A stretch of DNA of 64,000 bases from Rhizobium sp. Q54 (lineage in GTDB: Bacteria; Pseudomonadota; Alphaproteobacteria; SHVZ01): assembly GCA_945871425.1 (NCBI GenBank), contig CAMBVS010000002.1, positions 1 to 64,000 of the forward strand, in the 5' to 3' direction. Positions 34,424 through 42,345 of this stretch are shown here, piece after piece. The notes under the pieces were generated by a model that saw nothing but the letters and a program-made list of their open reading frames with translations, had not been told where the DNA came from and ran no database searches. Position 1 is the stretch's first letter; each line of letters begins with the position of its first letter. Made by a program: the position numbers and the translations under genes.

Positions 34424-35454
34424 GTCCCCCCCTCCTTCGCTGTGTCGACCCCGGGCCGCTGGCGACGATCCAGGATTCGGGGCGGCATGGCTGGCAGCGC
34501 TTCGGCGTCTCGGTCGCCGGCGCCATGGACCCGGTCGGTCTCGCCATCGCCAATCTGCTGGCCGGCAACCCGCCGGGTACCGCGGCGATCGAGGTGACCC
34601 TGCTCGGCGGTACCTGGGAAGCCGGTGCGGACTCCGTCCGCCTCGCCATCGGCGGCGCCGATTTCTCCCTCACCATCGACGGCCGCCCGGCTGCGCCCGG
34701 CCGCGCCCATACGCTCCAGCGCGGCCAGAGGCTGGCGCTCAGCGCGGCGGCGAATGCCGCCCGCGGCTATCTCGCCGTCGCCGGCGGCTTCGACTTCGAG
34801 GCGGTGCTCGGCAGCCGCTCGACCCATCTCCGCTCGCGTCTCGGCGGCATCGACGGCGGCCCGATCCGCACCGGACAGGAACTGCCACTCGCGCTCGCCT
34901 CGGCGCCGGCTGGGCCTGACCTCGCGCTCGATCCGGCGGCCCTGCCGGCAAGGCCCGCCCGCATCCGCGCCATCCCCGGGCCGCAGGACGACGCCTTCAC
35001 GCGCGAGGGACTGGAGACGCTGTTCTCCGCCGACTACACGGTGACGCCGGAAGCCGACCGCATGGGCGCACGGCTCTCCGGGCCAAAGGTCCAGCATGCC
35101 GGCGGCTATAACATCGTCTCCGACGGCATCGCGCCGGGCTCCATCCAGGTTCCCGGCGCTGGCCAGCCGATCGTGCTGTTCGCCGACCGCCAGACCACCG
35201 GCGGCTATCCGAAGATCGCGACGGTGATTTCCGCCGACCTGGGGTTCCTGGCACGCTGCCGGCCGGGCGATGTCGTCCGCTTCGCACGGACCGATCTCGC
35301 CGGCGCCGCCATGCATCGCCGGGCGCTGGCCGATCAGCTTCGCCGGTTCGCCGCCGCACTCGCCCCCGCACGGGGAACGGCCTCGCTCGACAGCGCCCGG
35401 CTTCTCGCCCACAACCTCGTCGACGGTGTCACCGACGCCCTGGCCGAGCCATGA
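34420..35454 (+). CDS. pxpC: 5-oxoprolinase subunit C (KipA family)
   Basis: A 344-residue biotin-dependent-carboxylase-like protein: DPGPLATIQDSGRHGWQRFG, SVAGAMDPVGLAIANLLAGN, RGYLAVAGGFD, GSRSTHLRSRLGG, DRMGARLSGP and the closing FADRQTTGGYPKIATVISADL. ATG 34420 overlaps the pxpB stop (ATGA). Its own stop overlaps the Sel1 gene, so four genes 33701-37336 look like one transcription unit. Confidence 0.92.
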   Translation: MSPPLLRCVDPGPLATIQDSGRHGWQRFGVSVAGAMDPVGLAIANLLAGNPPGTAAIEVTLLGGTWEAGADSVRLAIGGADFSLTIDGRPAAPGRAHTLQRGQRLALSAAANAARGYLAVAGGFDFEAVLGSRSTHLRSRLGGIDGGPIRTGQELPLALASAPAGPDLALDPAALPARPARIRAIPGPQDDAFTREGLETLFSADYTVTPEADRMGARLSGPKVQHAGGYNIVSDGIAPGSIQVPGAGQPIVLFADRQTTGGYPKIATVISADLGFLARCRPGDVVRFARTDLAGAAMHRRALADQLRRFAAALAPARGTASLDSARLLAHNLVDGVTDALAEP

Positions 35455-36383
35455 TCCGCGCCCTCCTGATCCTTCTGCTACTGACGTTTCCTGCCAGCGC
35501 CGACGACAAGTCGGATGCGGTCGCGGCCTACAAGGCGGGCGATCTCACCACCGCCTATCGGATGTTCGGCAGGATGGCGCAGGCAGGCGATGTCGAGTCG
35601 ATCTTCTATCTCGGCGCCATCGCCTACAAGGACGGCATGGCGGTCGATGCCGCCCGCTGGTTCTGCCGCGCCGCCGAAAACGGCCATGTCGGCGCCCAGC
35701 ACAATTGCGCCGTCCTCTCCTATCGCGGCCTCGGCACGCCCCAGCGCAAGGACGACGCACGGCGATGGTTCGCTGCTGCAGCCGATCGCGGCCACCTCGG
35801 GTCCGCCGCCTCGCTCGGCGCCATGCTGCTGGAGGGCGAGGGCGGGCCGGAGGACGTGGCGGGCGGGCTCGCCTGGCTCGGCTGGGCCGCCGCAGGCAAC
35901 CAGTCGCAGGCGCTGTTCGCCCTCGCCAACGCCCACGAGCTCGGCCGCGGCGTTCGCCGCGATCCGAAGGCGGCCTTCGACTTTTACCGTCGCGCCGCCA
36001 TCGCCGGCCATGGCGAGGCGGAGAACGCGATCGGCAACTTCCACCTCTTCGGCGCCCACGGCCTGAAGGAGGACCCGGCGGAGGCGATGCGGTGGTTCCG
36101 CAGGGCCGCCGGTCACAATAATCCTGCCGGCGCCTTCAACCTCGGCACTATGTTCTGGCGCGGCCAGGGCACGGCGCAGGACAAGGTCGAGGCCTATCGC
36201 TGGTTCGCGACCGCCGGCCTCTACGGCGACGATGCCATGATCAACCGCGTGACCGGCGTCCTCTTCCAGTTGGAAGAGCAGATGAGCGAGGACGAGGTGG
36301 CTCGAGCCCAGGCCGCCGTCCCCGACTGGGAGAACCGGCTCTACCGGCCACCGACGACCCTGGAGAGCCTGGCCGAACCCTGA
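35451..36383 (+). CDS. secreted Sel1-repeat (TPR-like) protein
   Basis: A 310-residue protein with a signal peptide (MIRALLILLLLTFPASADD) and about six Sel1 repeats of ~36 residues (for example AARWFCRAAENGHVGAQHNC, AFDFYRRAAIAGHGEAENAI, AMRWFRRAAGHNNPAGAFNL). Sel1 proteins are periplasmic adaptors in protein-protein contacts. It is coupled to pxpC by ATGA and to the following LysR gene by TGATG. A link to pyroglutamate use is only positional. Confidence 0.88.
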   Translation: MIRALLILLLLTFPASADDKSDAVAAYKAGDLTTAYRMFGRMAQAGDVESIFYLGAIAYKDGMAVDAARWFCRAAENGHVGAQHNCAVLSYRGLGTPQRKDDARRWFAAAADRGHLGSAASLGAMLLEGEGGPEDVAGGLAWLGWAAAGNQSQALFALANAHELGRGVRRDPKAAFDFYRRAAIAGHGEAENAIGNFHLFGAHGLKEDPAEAMRWFRRAAGHNNPAGAFNLGTMFWRGQGTAQDKVEAYRWFATAGLYGDDAMINRVTGVLFQLEEQMSEDEVARAQAAVPDWENRLYRPPTTLESLAEP

Positions 36384-37336
36384 TGAGCCTCCGCCAGGAC
36401 CTTCCGTTTCTGAACGCGCTGGCGGTGTTCGAGGTCGCCGCCCGCACCGGCAGCTTCACCGCCGCCGCCCGCGAGCTCGGCATCGCGCAGTCGGCGGTCA
36501 GCCGCCACGTCTCCAACCTCGAACGCTTCTTCGCCATCCAACTGTTCGTCCGCTCCGGCCGGCGCCTCGCGGTGACGGCCGAGGGGCGCAAGCTGGCGGA
36601 CGCGGTCGGCATCGGGCTCGGCCATATCCGCAGCGTCGCGAACGAGATGCGCACCACCCGGGCCGACGCGGTGATCACCATCGCCTGCTCCTATGACGTC
36701 GCCTATCTCTGGCTGATGCCGCGCTTCGGTGCGTTGCGCGGCGAGGTCCCGGACCGCGAGCTGCGCCTGATCACCACCACCGACCATCGCGCCTACGAGG
36801 ATGCGTCGATCGACCTATCGATCCGCTTCGGGCATGCGACCGACTGGCCGGACACGGTCGCGGTGAAGCTGTTCGACGAGGAAGTCTTCCCCGTCTGCTC
36901 GCCCGCCTTCCTCGCAGCACACCCGGAGCTTCGAGACGGCAACCCGCGGTGGCTGGTCAAGCTTCCGCTCCTCCACCTCGAACATAAGGACACGCTGAGG
37001 GGCGTGCGCTGGCGACAATGGTTCGCCCGCGCCGGCGTGCCGGTGCCTCCTGCGGTCGAGGAGCGCAGCTTCCCCAACTATGCCGGCAGCCTGTTCGAGG
37101 CAATTTCCGGCGGCGGCGTCACGCTCGGGTGGAACCACCTGCTCGGCGACTTCATGGAGCGCGGCCTCCTGGTCCGGGCCTCGCCGCTGTCGGTCGAGAC
37201 CGATTGGGGACGCTTCGCCGTGCATCGGGCCGGCCAGGGCTCGGCGGTCGACCGCGTCGCCCGCTGGCTTGCCGCTTCGGTCGGCCAGCCGGCCGGATCC
37301 AGCCCCCTGACGGTGACGTCGCCGCTCGGCCCCTGA
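36383..37336 (+). CDS. LysR-type transcriptional regulator (GcvA-like)
   Basis: A 317-residue regulator. The helix-turn-helix is in VFEVAARTGSFTAAARELGIAQSAVSRHVSNLE (residues 15-47), followed by the substrate-binding domain (ITIACSYDVAYLWLMPRFGALR) of the GcvA/AmpR type. It is the last gene of the pxpBC-sel1 unit, so it may control 5-oxoproline use; no operator is evident. The ATG overlaps the upstream stop by 1 nt. Confidence 0.85.
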   Translation: MSLRQDLPFLNALAVFEVAARTGSFTAAARELGIAQSAVSRHVSNLERFFAIQLFVRSGRRLAVTAEGRKLADAVGIGLGHIRSVANEMRTTRADAVITIACSYDVAYLWLMPRFGALRGEVPDRELRLITTTDHRAYEDASIDLSIRFGHATDWPDTVAVKLFDEEVFPVCSPAFLAAHPELRDGNPRWLVKLPLLHLEHKDTLRGVRWRQWFARAGVPVPPAVEERSFPNYAGSLFEAISGGGVTLGWNHLLGDFMERGLLVRASPLSVETDWGRFAVHRAGQGSAVDRVARWLAASVGQPAGSSPLTVTSPLGP

Positions 37337-37439
37337 CGCGCCATCCATCTCAAAAAGGCATGATCAGCGTCTCGAAGCTGTATTTCGGGGGCTCCAGACG
37401 GCGGGCGTATGCTTCGTTTCCAGATCAAAGGGTCACGGC

Positions 37440-38162
37440 ATGTCCGAAGCCTATCTCGCGTCTCCGAAGCCGGCACAGAAGGGCGGATCGCCTTTCGCCA
37501 TCGACCACGTCTTCATGCTGGTGGAGCCGAAGGCCGGACGCGAGATGGACGCGCTCGCGAAGGGCGGCCTCACCCAGAGCTGGTCGCGCAAGCATGTCGG
37601 CATGGGCACCGCCAACATCTTCCTCTGCTTCGATAACGCCTTTCTCGAACTCATCTGGATCGAGAACGAGGCCGAGGCGGCGACCTCGCCGGTCGGCCTG
37701 CGGCTGATCGAGCGCAAGCGCAAGCGCGACCAGGGCGCGATGCCGTTCGGGCTTGCGCTCCGCGCGCCGGAGCCGGAGGTCCCGTTCCCGTTCGAGGGCT
37801 GGCAGTTCAAGCCGCCCAGCGTCTCCGACATGAAGAATGTCGTGACCGTCGCCAATTCGAGCGACGACATCACCCAGCCTTTCCTGTTCCGCGGACAGCG
37901 CAGCACTCCGCCGAAGGAGTGGACCGACGGGCTCTCGGGCCAGCGGCAGCGGCCGGGCGGCTTCGGCGACATCGTCAAATGGACGCTCGACCTGCCGGCC
38001 GGCGTCACGCCCGGCCCCGACCTCCGCACGCTGCAGGCGCTGGGGCTTCTCACGCTCGGCACCTCGAGCGGGAAGGCGGCGCGCTGGACGGTCGAGGCGG
38101 CGCGTATCGACGGCGGCAAGCCGCGGCGTTTCCATCTGCCGGATTGCACCTTTGAAGACTGA
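37440..38162 (+). CDS. VOC/glyoxalase-like protein
   Basis: A 240-residue protein beginning with a VOC-like beta strand FAIDHVFMLVEPKAGREMDAL, then MGTANIFLCFDNAFLELIWI. It resembles the Glyoxalase_3 group and is unrelated in detail to the tandem VOC pair at 29.6-31.3 kb. The substrate is unknown. ATG 37440 has aaaggg upstream. A peptide-binding protein gene follows in the same direction after 34 bp, so they may be co-transcribed. Confidence 0.7.
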   Translation: MSEAYLASPKPAQKGGSPFAIDHVFMLVEPKAGREMDALAKGGLTQSWSRKHVGMGTANIFLCFDNAFLELIWIENEAEAATSPVGLRLIERKRKRDQGAMPFGLALRAPEPEVPFPFEGWQFKPPSVSDMKNVVTVANSSDDITQPFLFRGQRSTPPKEWTDGLSGQRQRPGGFGDIVKWTLDLPAGVTPGPDLRTLQALGLLTLGTSSGKAARWTVEAARIDGGKPRRFHLPDCTFED

Positions 38163-38196
38163 GCGCTCCAACAGCAGGGAAGAGGGGAGACTCACC

Positions 38197-39753
38197 ATGA
38201 CGAGAATGCTTCGAGCGGGACTTCTTGCGGCGGTCGGCCTTGCCGTCCTCGCCGGCGATGCCGGCGCGCAGAAGACGATGCGGGTCAACATCCACAACGA
38301 CCCGCCGCACATGAACCCCATCATCTACCAGGAGAACATCGCCTATCGGATCATCACCGATATCTACGAGAGCTTCACCGCCTCGACTTCGGATGGCGGC
38401 AACGTGCCGGCGCTGGCGACATCCTGGACCGCGCTCGACGGCGGCCGCCACGGCTTCCGCTTCACGCTGCGCGAGGGCGTGAAGTTCCACACTGGCCGCC
38501 CCTTCGGCGCGAAGGACGTGAAGGCCACCTTCGAAATGATGATGGACCCGAAGTGGAAGGCCGGGAACAACGTCCACTTCCTGCAGACCGTCATCGGCGC
38601 TGCCGAGATGAAGGCCGGCATGCGCACCGATCTTCCGGGCGTGCGTGTCATCGACGACCGCACGGTCGAGGTCGAGTTCACTCAGCCGAGCGTGACCTTC
38701 CCCAACATCCCGATCCAGTTCCTCGACGCCGCTTTCGTCGCCGATCACGGGGCGGAATGGCCAGCCAAGGGCTCCGCAGGCACCGGGCCGTTCCAGCACG
38801 GGGCCAATGCCTGGACGCGCGGCGTCAAGATCGAGACCGTGGCCTATCCGGGCTATTGGGGTGGGGCTCCGAAGATCGCCGGCATCCGCTTCCTGGTCGT
38901 CCCGAATCCGGACACCGTCTTCAACCAGTACGATGCGGGCGAGCTCGACGTCGCCGACCTGCAGGAGACGATGTTCGACCGCGTCATGCGCGATCCCCGC
39001 TACAAGCCGGATCTCGTGCAGGGGCCGCGCGCTGCGGTCTGGTGGATGGGCATGAACCAGAACCATTATGCGCCGTTCAAGGACAAGCGCGTGCGAGAAG
39101 CGGTGTCGCTCGCGATCAACCGCGAGGGGATGATCAACGGCATGTTCCGCGGCGCCGCCTTCTCGATGAACGGCTTCGTGCCGCCCGGCATCGGCGGCTA
39201 CAAGCCGGATCTGCCGGCGCTGGTTTACGACCCGGCGCGCGCCAAGAAGCTGATCGCGGAAGCAGGATATCCGGACGGCAAGGGCCTGCCGCCGATCGCC
39301 ATCGTCGGCTGGCCGGAAACCAAGGACATGATCGCCTATTACGCCGCGCAGATGAAGTCGGTGCTCGGCATGCAGATAAACCCCGAGATCATCGAGCGCG
39401 CGACCTGGATCAAGTCGGTCAATGCCGGCGAGGTCGCGTTCTTCGCCTCGCGCTGGACCGCAAGCTACAACGACCCGGCCGTGTTCCTCGACGAGATGTG
39501 GCACAGCAAGAGCGGCATCAACCGCGCGCGCTGGAAGAACGACGAGTACGACGCGCTTGTCGAGAAGGCGCGTGGTACCACCGATCACGCGGCGCGGCTC
39601 AAGCTGTTCGAGCAGGCGGAGAAGATCCTGATGGCCGACTGGGGCGGCTTCTCGCTGCCGATCCCAGTCACCGCCGGCCTGAGGAAGCCGAATGTGAAGA
39701 ACATCTCCAGCCATCCGGTCGGCTTCCTCATCATCCGCAACGCCGAGATGTGA
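38197..39753 (+). CDS. family 5 extracellular solute-binding protein (orphan)
   Basis: A 518-residue periplasmic binding protein with a signal peptide (LLAAVGLAVLAGDAGAQ). It has SBP_bac_5 features: LATSWTALDGGRHGFRFTLREGVKFHTGRPF, ANAWTRGVKIETVAYPGYWGG and ALAINREGMI-type segments. It would bind a peptide, nickel or other small ligand for an ABC importer. No permease or ATPase gene is adjacent, so it may dock to a transporter elsewhere. ATG 38197 follows gaggggag. The upstream VOC gene may be linked to its ligand. Confidence 0.88.
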   Translation: MTRMLRAGLLAAVGLAVLAGDAGAQKTMRVNIHNDPPHMNPIIYQENIAYRIITDIYESFTASTSDGGNVPALATSWTALDGGRHGFRFTLREGVKFHTGRPFGAKDVKATFEMMMDPKWKAGNNVHFLQTVIGAAEMKAGMRTDLPGVRVIDDRTVEVEFTQPSVTFPNIPIQFLDAAFVADHGAEWPAKGSAGTGPFQHGANAWTRGVKIETVAYPGYWGGAPKIAGIRFLVVPNPDTVFNQYDAGELDVADLQETMFDRVMRDPRYKPDLVQGPRAAVWWMGMNQNHYAPFKDKRVREAVSLAINREGMINGMFRGAAFSMNGFVPPGIGGYKPDLPALVYDPARAKKLIAEAGYPDGKGLPPIAIVGWPETKDMIAYYAAQMKSVLGMQINPEIIERATWIKSVNAGEVAFFASRWTASYNDPAVFLDEMWHSKSGINRARWKNDEYDALVEKARGTTDHAARLKLFEQAEKILMADWGGFSLPIPVTAGLRKPNVKNISSHPVGFLIIRNAEM

Positions 39754-39785
39754 CGTCGCCGGGGGAGGCCTGACGGTCTCCCGCT

Positions 39786-40259
39786 CTACTCCGAAGCCGC
39801 CTCGGCATATTGCCGGAGGATGTCGGGCCAGCCCTTCGGAGAGTCGATCGACGTCCGCACCTTTTCGGCATCGATGCCGAAGCGCTCGAGACAGCGATGC
39901 TCGAGCTCGACCCGGGTCGCATCGCCCTCGGGCGTGAACCGCACCTCGACCTCGGTCTGGAAGTCCGGGGCGTATTGCCATTGCGCGGTGAGCTGCCAGG
40001 CGAGCACGATACGTGCCGGCGGCTCCCACACGAGGACCTTGCCCCAGTCGCATTGCGAGCCGTCCTCGCTGACCTCGTACCAGCGGCCGCCGACGCGCGG
40101 CTCGATCACGCCCGCGGTCATTGCCACCTTGCCGATGTGATGGTCCTTCGGCCACCAGCGGCCGAAGCCGTCGGTGAACACCTGGAAGGCGCGGGCCTGG
40201 GCAGCCTTCACCGTCACGCTGCGGCGCACCGGCGCCGGCTTGATCTTCGTCTCGCTCAC
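39786..40259 (-). CDS. SRPBCC (AHSA1-type) protein
   Basis: A 157-residue START-like protein: RRSVTVKAAQARAFQVFTDGFGRWWPKDHHIG and WGKVLVWEPPARIVLAWQL, typical of AHSA1/activator of Hsp90-like SRPBCC proteins. They often form an operon with an ArsR-type regulator, as here (GTGA overlap), and bind small hydrophobic ligands. GTG 40259 is the start. The function is unknown. Confidence 0.85.
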   Translation of the reverse strand: MSETKIKPAPVRRSVTVKAAQARAFQVFTDGFGRWWPKDHHIGKVAMTAGVIEPRVGGRWYEVSEDGSQCDWGKVLVWEPPARIVLAWQLTAQWQYAPDFQTEVEVRFTPEGDATRVELEHRCLERFGIDAEKVRTSIDSPKGWPDILRQYAEAASE

Positions 40260-40573
40260 CTGGTCTCTCCGTCAGGACGCTCGACCTCGGCCTTGAAAGC
40301 ATCGAGCGCGGTCTCCCAGAACTGGTCGAGCCAGCCGCGGAGCTGGCCGAGGCCGCGAGGGTCGATCCGATAGACCCGCCGCGTTCCCTCCGCATGGTCG
40401 GCCACCAGGCCCGCGTCCTTCAGCACCTTAAGGTGCTGGGTGACGGCCGGCCGGCTCACCGAGAGGCCGCGGGCGATCTCGCCGACGGCGAGAGGCCCGG
40501 GCCGGAGGCGCTCCAGGACTATCCGGCGGGTCGGATCGGACAAGGCGGTGAAAACGGCTGACTGGTAAGGCAT
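40256..40573 (-). CDS. ArsR-type winged-helix repressor
   Basis: A 105-residue metalloregulator-family protein: FTALSDPTRRIVLERLRPGPLAVGEIARGLSVSRPAVTQHLKVLKDAGLV is the winged helix. No ELCVCDL-type metal-binding Cys motif is present, so it likely senses something other than arsenic or cadmium, or acts as a paired regulator of the SRPBCC gene. Two interleaved inverted repeats overlap its start codon, which suggests self-repression. Confidence 0.9.
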   Translation of the reverse strand: MPYQSAVFTALSDPTRRIVLERLRPGPLAVGEIARGLSVSRPAVTQHLKVLKDAGLVADHAEGTRRVYRIDPRGLGQLRGWLDQFWETALDAFKAEVERPDGETR

Positions 40574-40597
40574 TGCTTACCGTAAGTCGTTACTTAC
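40564..40597. promoter_or_regulatory. two interlocked inverted repeats over the arsR start (operator)
   Basis: GGTAAG-6 nt-CTTACC (40564-40581) covers the ATG, and GTAAGT-4 nt-ACTTAC (40582-40597) follows directly upstream. Both share the GTAAG/CTTAC half-site at roughly 12-bp spacing, so repressor dimers could bind one helical face. Likely the operator of the adjacent ArsR-type gene. Confidence 0.6.
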
Positions 40598-40648
40598 CAA
40601 ATCGTCAAGCCGGAAGCTCAGCAGCAATCGCGCCTAAAGCCACTCAGC

Positions 40649-41101
40649 TCAGGAAACGAGACGGGCGTCGAACAGGCGGACGGTCGAGACGAAGCCGGTC
40701 TGGACGTCGGTGCGCGAGCCGAGGTCGAGGACACCCTCGACCGCGACCGGAATGCCGGTCTCCGCCATGCCCAGCTTGGCGCCGAAATAGGCGACGAGGC
40801 TATCCCCCGGCAGGTCGAGCGCGCCCAGGCAATGCGGGCATCCGACCATCGGCTGGCCCGCCAGGACCAGGAACGGCGCCGCCCGCCCGCCGGCATGGGG
40901 GGCGAGGAAACCCTCGACGCGGACGCGCTGGCCCGCCAGTTTTCGCACCTTGGACGAATACTCGACGCCCGGCAGCTCGGGCTCGCGATGGATCTCTTCG
41001 AGGGCGACACGCGCCGGCCCGGCCTTCGCCTCACCGAGCCCGAAGGCGGCGAGAGCAACGAAGCTGGTGGACAAACGAAGCGCGTTGCGGCGATTGATCA
41101 T
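40649..41101 (-). CDS. exported protein, OB-fold-like (DUF3299-like)
   Basis: A 150-residue protein with an N-terminal NRRNALRLSTSFVALAAF signal that has two arginines (Tat-like), cleaved near GEAKA. The mature part (VRVEGFLAPHAGGRAAPFLVLAGQPMVGCPHCLGALDLPG) contains a CPHC pair, and resembles DUF3299-type small periplasmic proteins. CPHC might bind a metal or be redox active. No partners are obvious. ATG 41101 with the divergent receiver-Hpt gene 65 bp away. Confidence 0.5.
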   Translation of the reverse strand: MINRRNALRLSTSFVALAAFGLGEAKAGPARVALEEIHREPELPGVEYSSKVRKLAGQRVRVEGFLAPHAGGRAAPFLVLAGQPMVGCPHCLGALDLPGDSLVAYFGAKLGMAETGIPVAVEGVLDLGSRTDVQTGFVSTVRLFDARLVS

Positions 41102-41166
41102 GGCGAGTCTCTCCGGCGGCGCGAATACTTAGACACATATAATATAACATCGGAAATGGGCGGTCC

Positions 41167-41892
41167 ATGACCTCTGGTTCTCCGGCTCTTCGCGGACGAC
41201 GTCTTCTCGTCGCCGACGCCAATGCGATGCGGCGGGAGGCGATTGCCCGGATCCTGACCGAGATCGGTGCGGCGGCCGAGCTTGCATCGACCCTACATCA
41301 GGCCCTCGATCTCCTCGAAGCCTCCGACTTCCACGGCGTGATCCTGGGCGAGCGCCTCGGCGACGGGGACGGGACGGTCCTGGCGCGAGCCATCCGGACC
41401 TCGCCCGCTCTCTTCGAACTCCGCCTGGTGATCGTTTCCAGCGCCGCGCCACCCGACGGGATCGACGCCGCCTGCGCATGGCCGGTCTCGCCCGAGAGCC
41501 TGACCTCAGCCCTCACCGGACCGGCCAGCCGCAGTGCGGGCGAGACCACCGACGCACCGATCCTGGACCTGGCCGAGCTGGAATCGATCGCGGGCGGGAT
41601 GACGCCGGAGCTCGTGGCCATGCTACAGCGATTTGCCGGCCAAGCGAGACAGCTGGCAACGGAGGCGATGGCCGCCGCGAACGACCTGGACTCCGAAGCC
41701 GCCCAAGGACGTGCCCATGCGCTGAAAGGAGCGGCGTTCAGCGCCGGTGCGATGCGGCTCGGCCGGGCGGCACGGGCCTTTGAGGTTGCCGTAGCGGTCT
41801 CGGATTGGGATACCGCGACCGGCATCGATCTCATCGGCGAGGCGACGGCGCTTGCGAGAGCGATCCTGGAGTTGCCCGAGCCAACGGCTTGA
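41167..41892 (+). CDS. pseudo-receiver plus histidine phosphotransfer (Hpt) protein
   Basis: A 241-residue two-domain protein. Residues 12-115 have a receiver fold (RLLVADANAMRREAIARILTEIGA) but the phospho-acceptor Asp is replaced by Gly (GVILGERL, G61), and the conserved Lys is lost (CAWPVSPE). Residues 132-235 form an Hpt domain with intact GRAHALKGAAFSAGAMRLG (H184, K187). It would carry phosphate on the His only. It is followed 33 bp later by a CheY-like receiver, a plausible partner. ATG 41167. Confidence 0.85.
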   Translation: MTSGSPALRGRRLLVADANAMRREAIARILTEIGAAAELASTLHQALDLLEASDFHGVILGERLGDGDGTVLARAIRTSPALFELRLVIVSSAAPPDGIDAACAWPVSPESLTSALTGPASRSAGETTDAPILDLAELESIAGGMTPELVAMLQRFAGQARQLATEAMAAANDLDSEAAQGRAHALKGAAFSAGAMRLGRAARAFEVAVAVSDWDTATGIDLIGEATALARAILELPEPTA

Positions 41893-41925
41893 AGCAGTGT
41901 CCAGCCATCCATAGACTTCGACGCC

Positions 41926-42345
41926 GTGCCGGACCAACCCGCCAGCGCCAACGAGCGTTACAAGACCTTCACGGTCCTGGTCGTCGACGATCAGGAAGCC
42001 GTACGGGATTCGGTTCGGCTGATGCTGCGTTCGCTCGGTTTCGGCGCCATCCTCGAGGCCGGCAACGGCGAGGCCGCGAAGGAGCAATACGCCAACCGGC
42101 CGTCCGACCTCATCATCTGCGATATCAACATGACGCCTACCAATGGCTTCGCCTTCGTCAAATGGGTACGCCAGCGCAACAGCGGCAGCTTCCGCACGCC
42201 GATCCTGTTCCTGACCTCGCATACCGAGCGCGAGGTGGTGATGAAGGCGAAGGAAGTCGGGATCGACGGCTTCCTGGTGAAGCCCGTCGGCATCGCCGAC
42301 CTGACCGTCCGCGTCGATCGCGCGATGCGCATCTACGTGCGCTAG
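41926..42345 (+). CDS. CheY-like single-domain response regulator
   Basis: A 139-residue receiver with complete chemistry: VLVVDDQEAVRDSVRLML (acid pair), LIICDINMTPTNG (Asp acceptor), FLTS (Thr/Ser) and FLVKPVG (Lys). There is no output domain, so it acts by protein contact or as a phosphate sink. The start is GTG 41926. It probably receives phosphate from the Hpt protein just upstream. It converges on aroA, the two stops sharing one CTAG. Confidence 0.88.
   Translation: MPDQPASANERYKTFTVLVVDDQEAVRDSVRLMLRSLGFGAILEAGNGEAAKEQYANRPSDLIICDINMTPTNGFAFVKWVRQRNSGSFRTPILFLTSHTEREVVMKAKEVGIDGFLVKPVGIADLTVRVDRAMRIYVR

Noticed and set aside
38050-40395. 781-residue minus-strand frame
   Set aside because: It runs antisense through the binding-protein gene and SRPBCC/ArsR genes and shows no motif; a shadow of strong codon bias.
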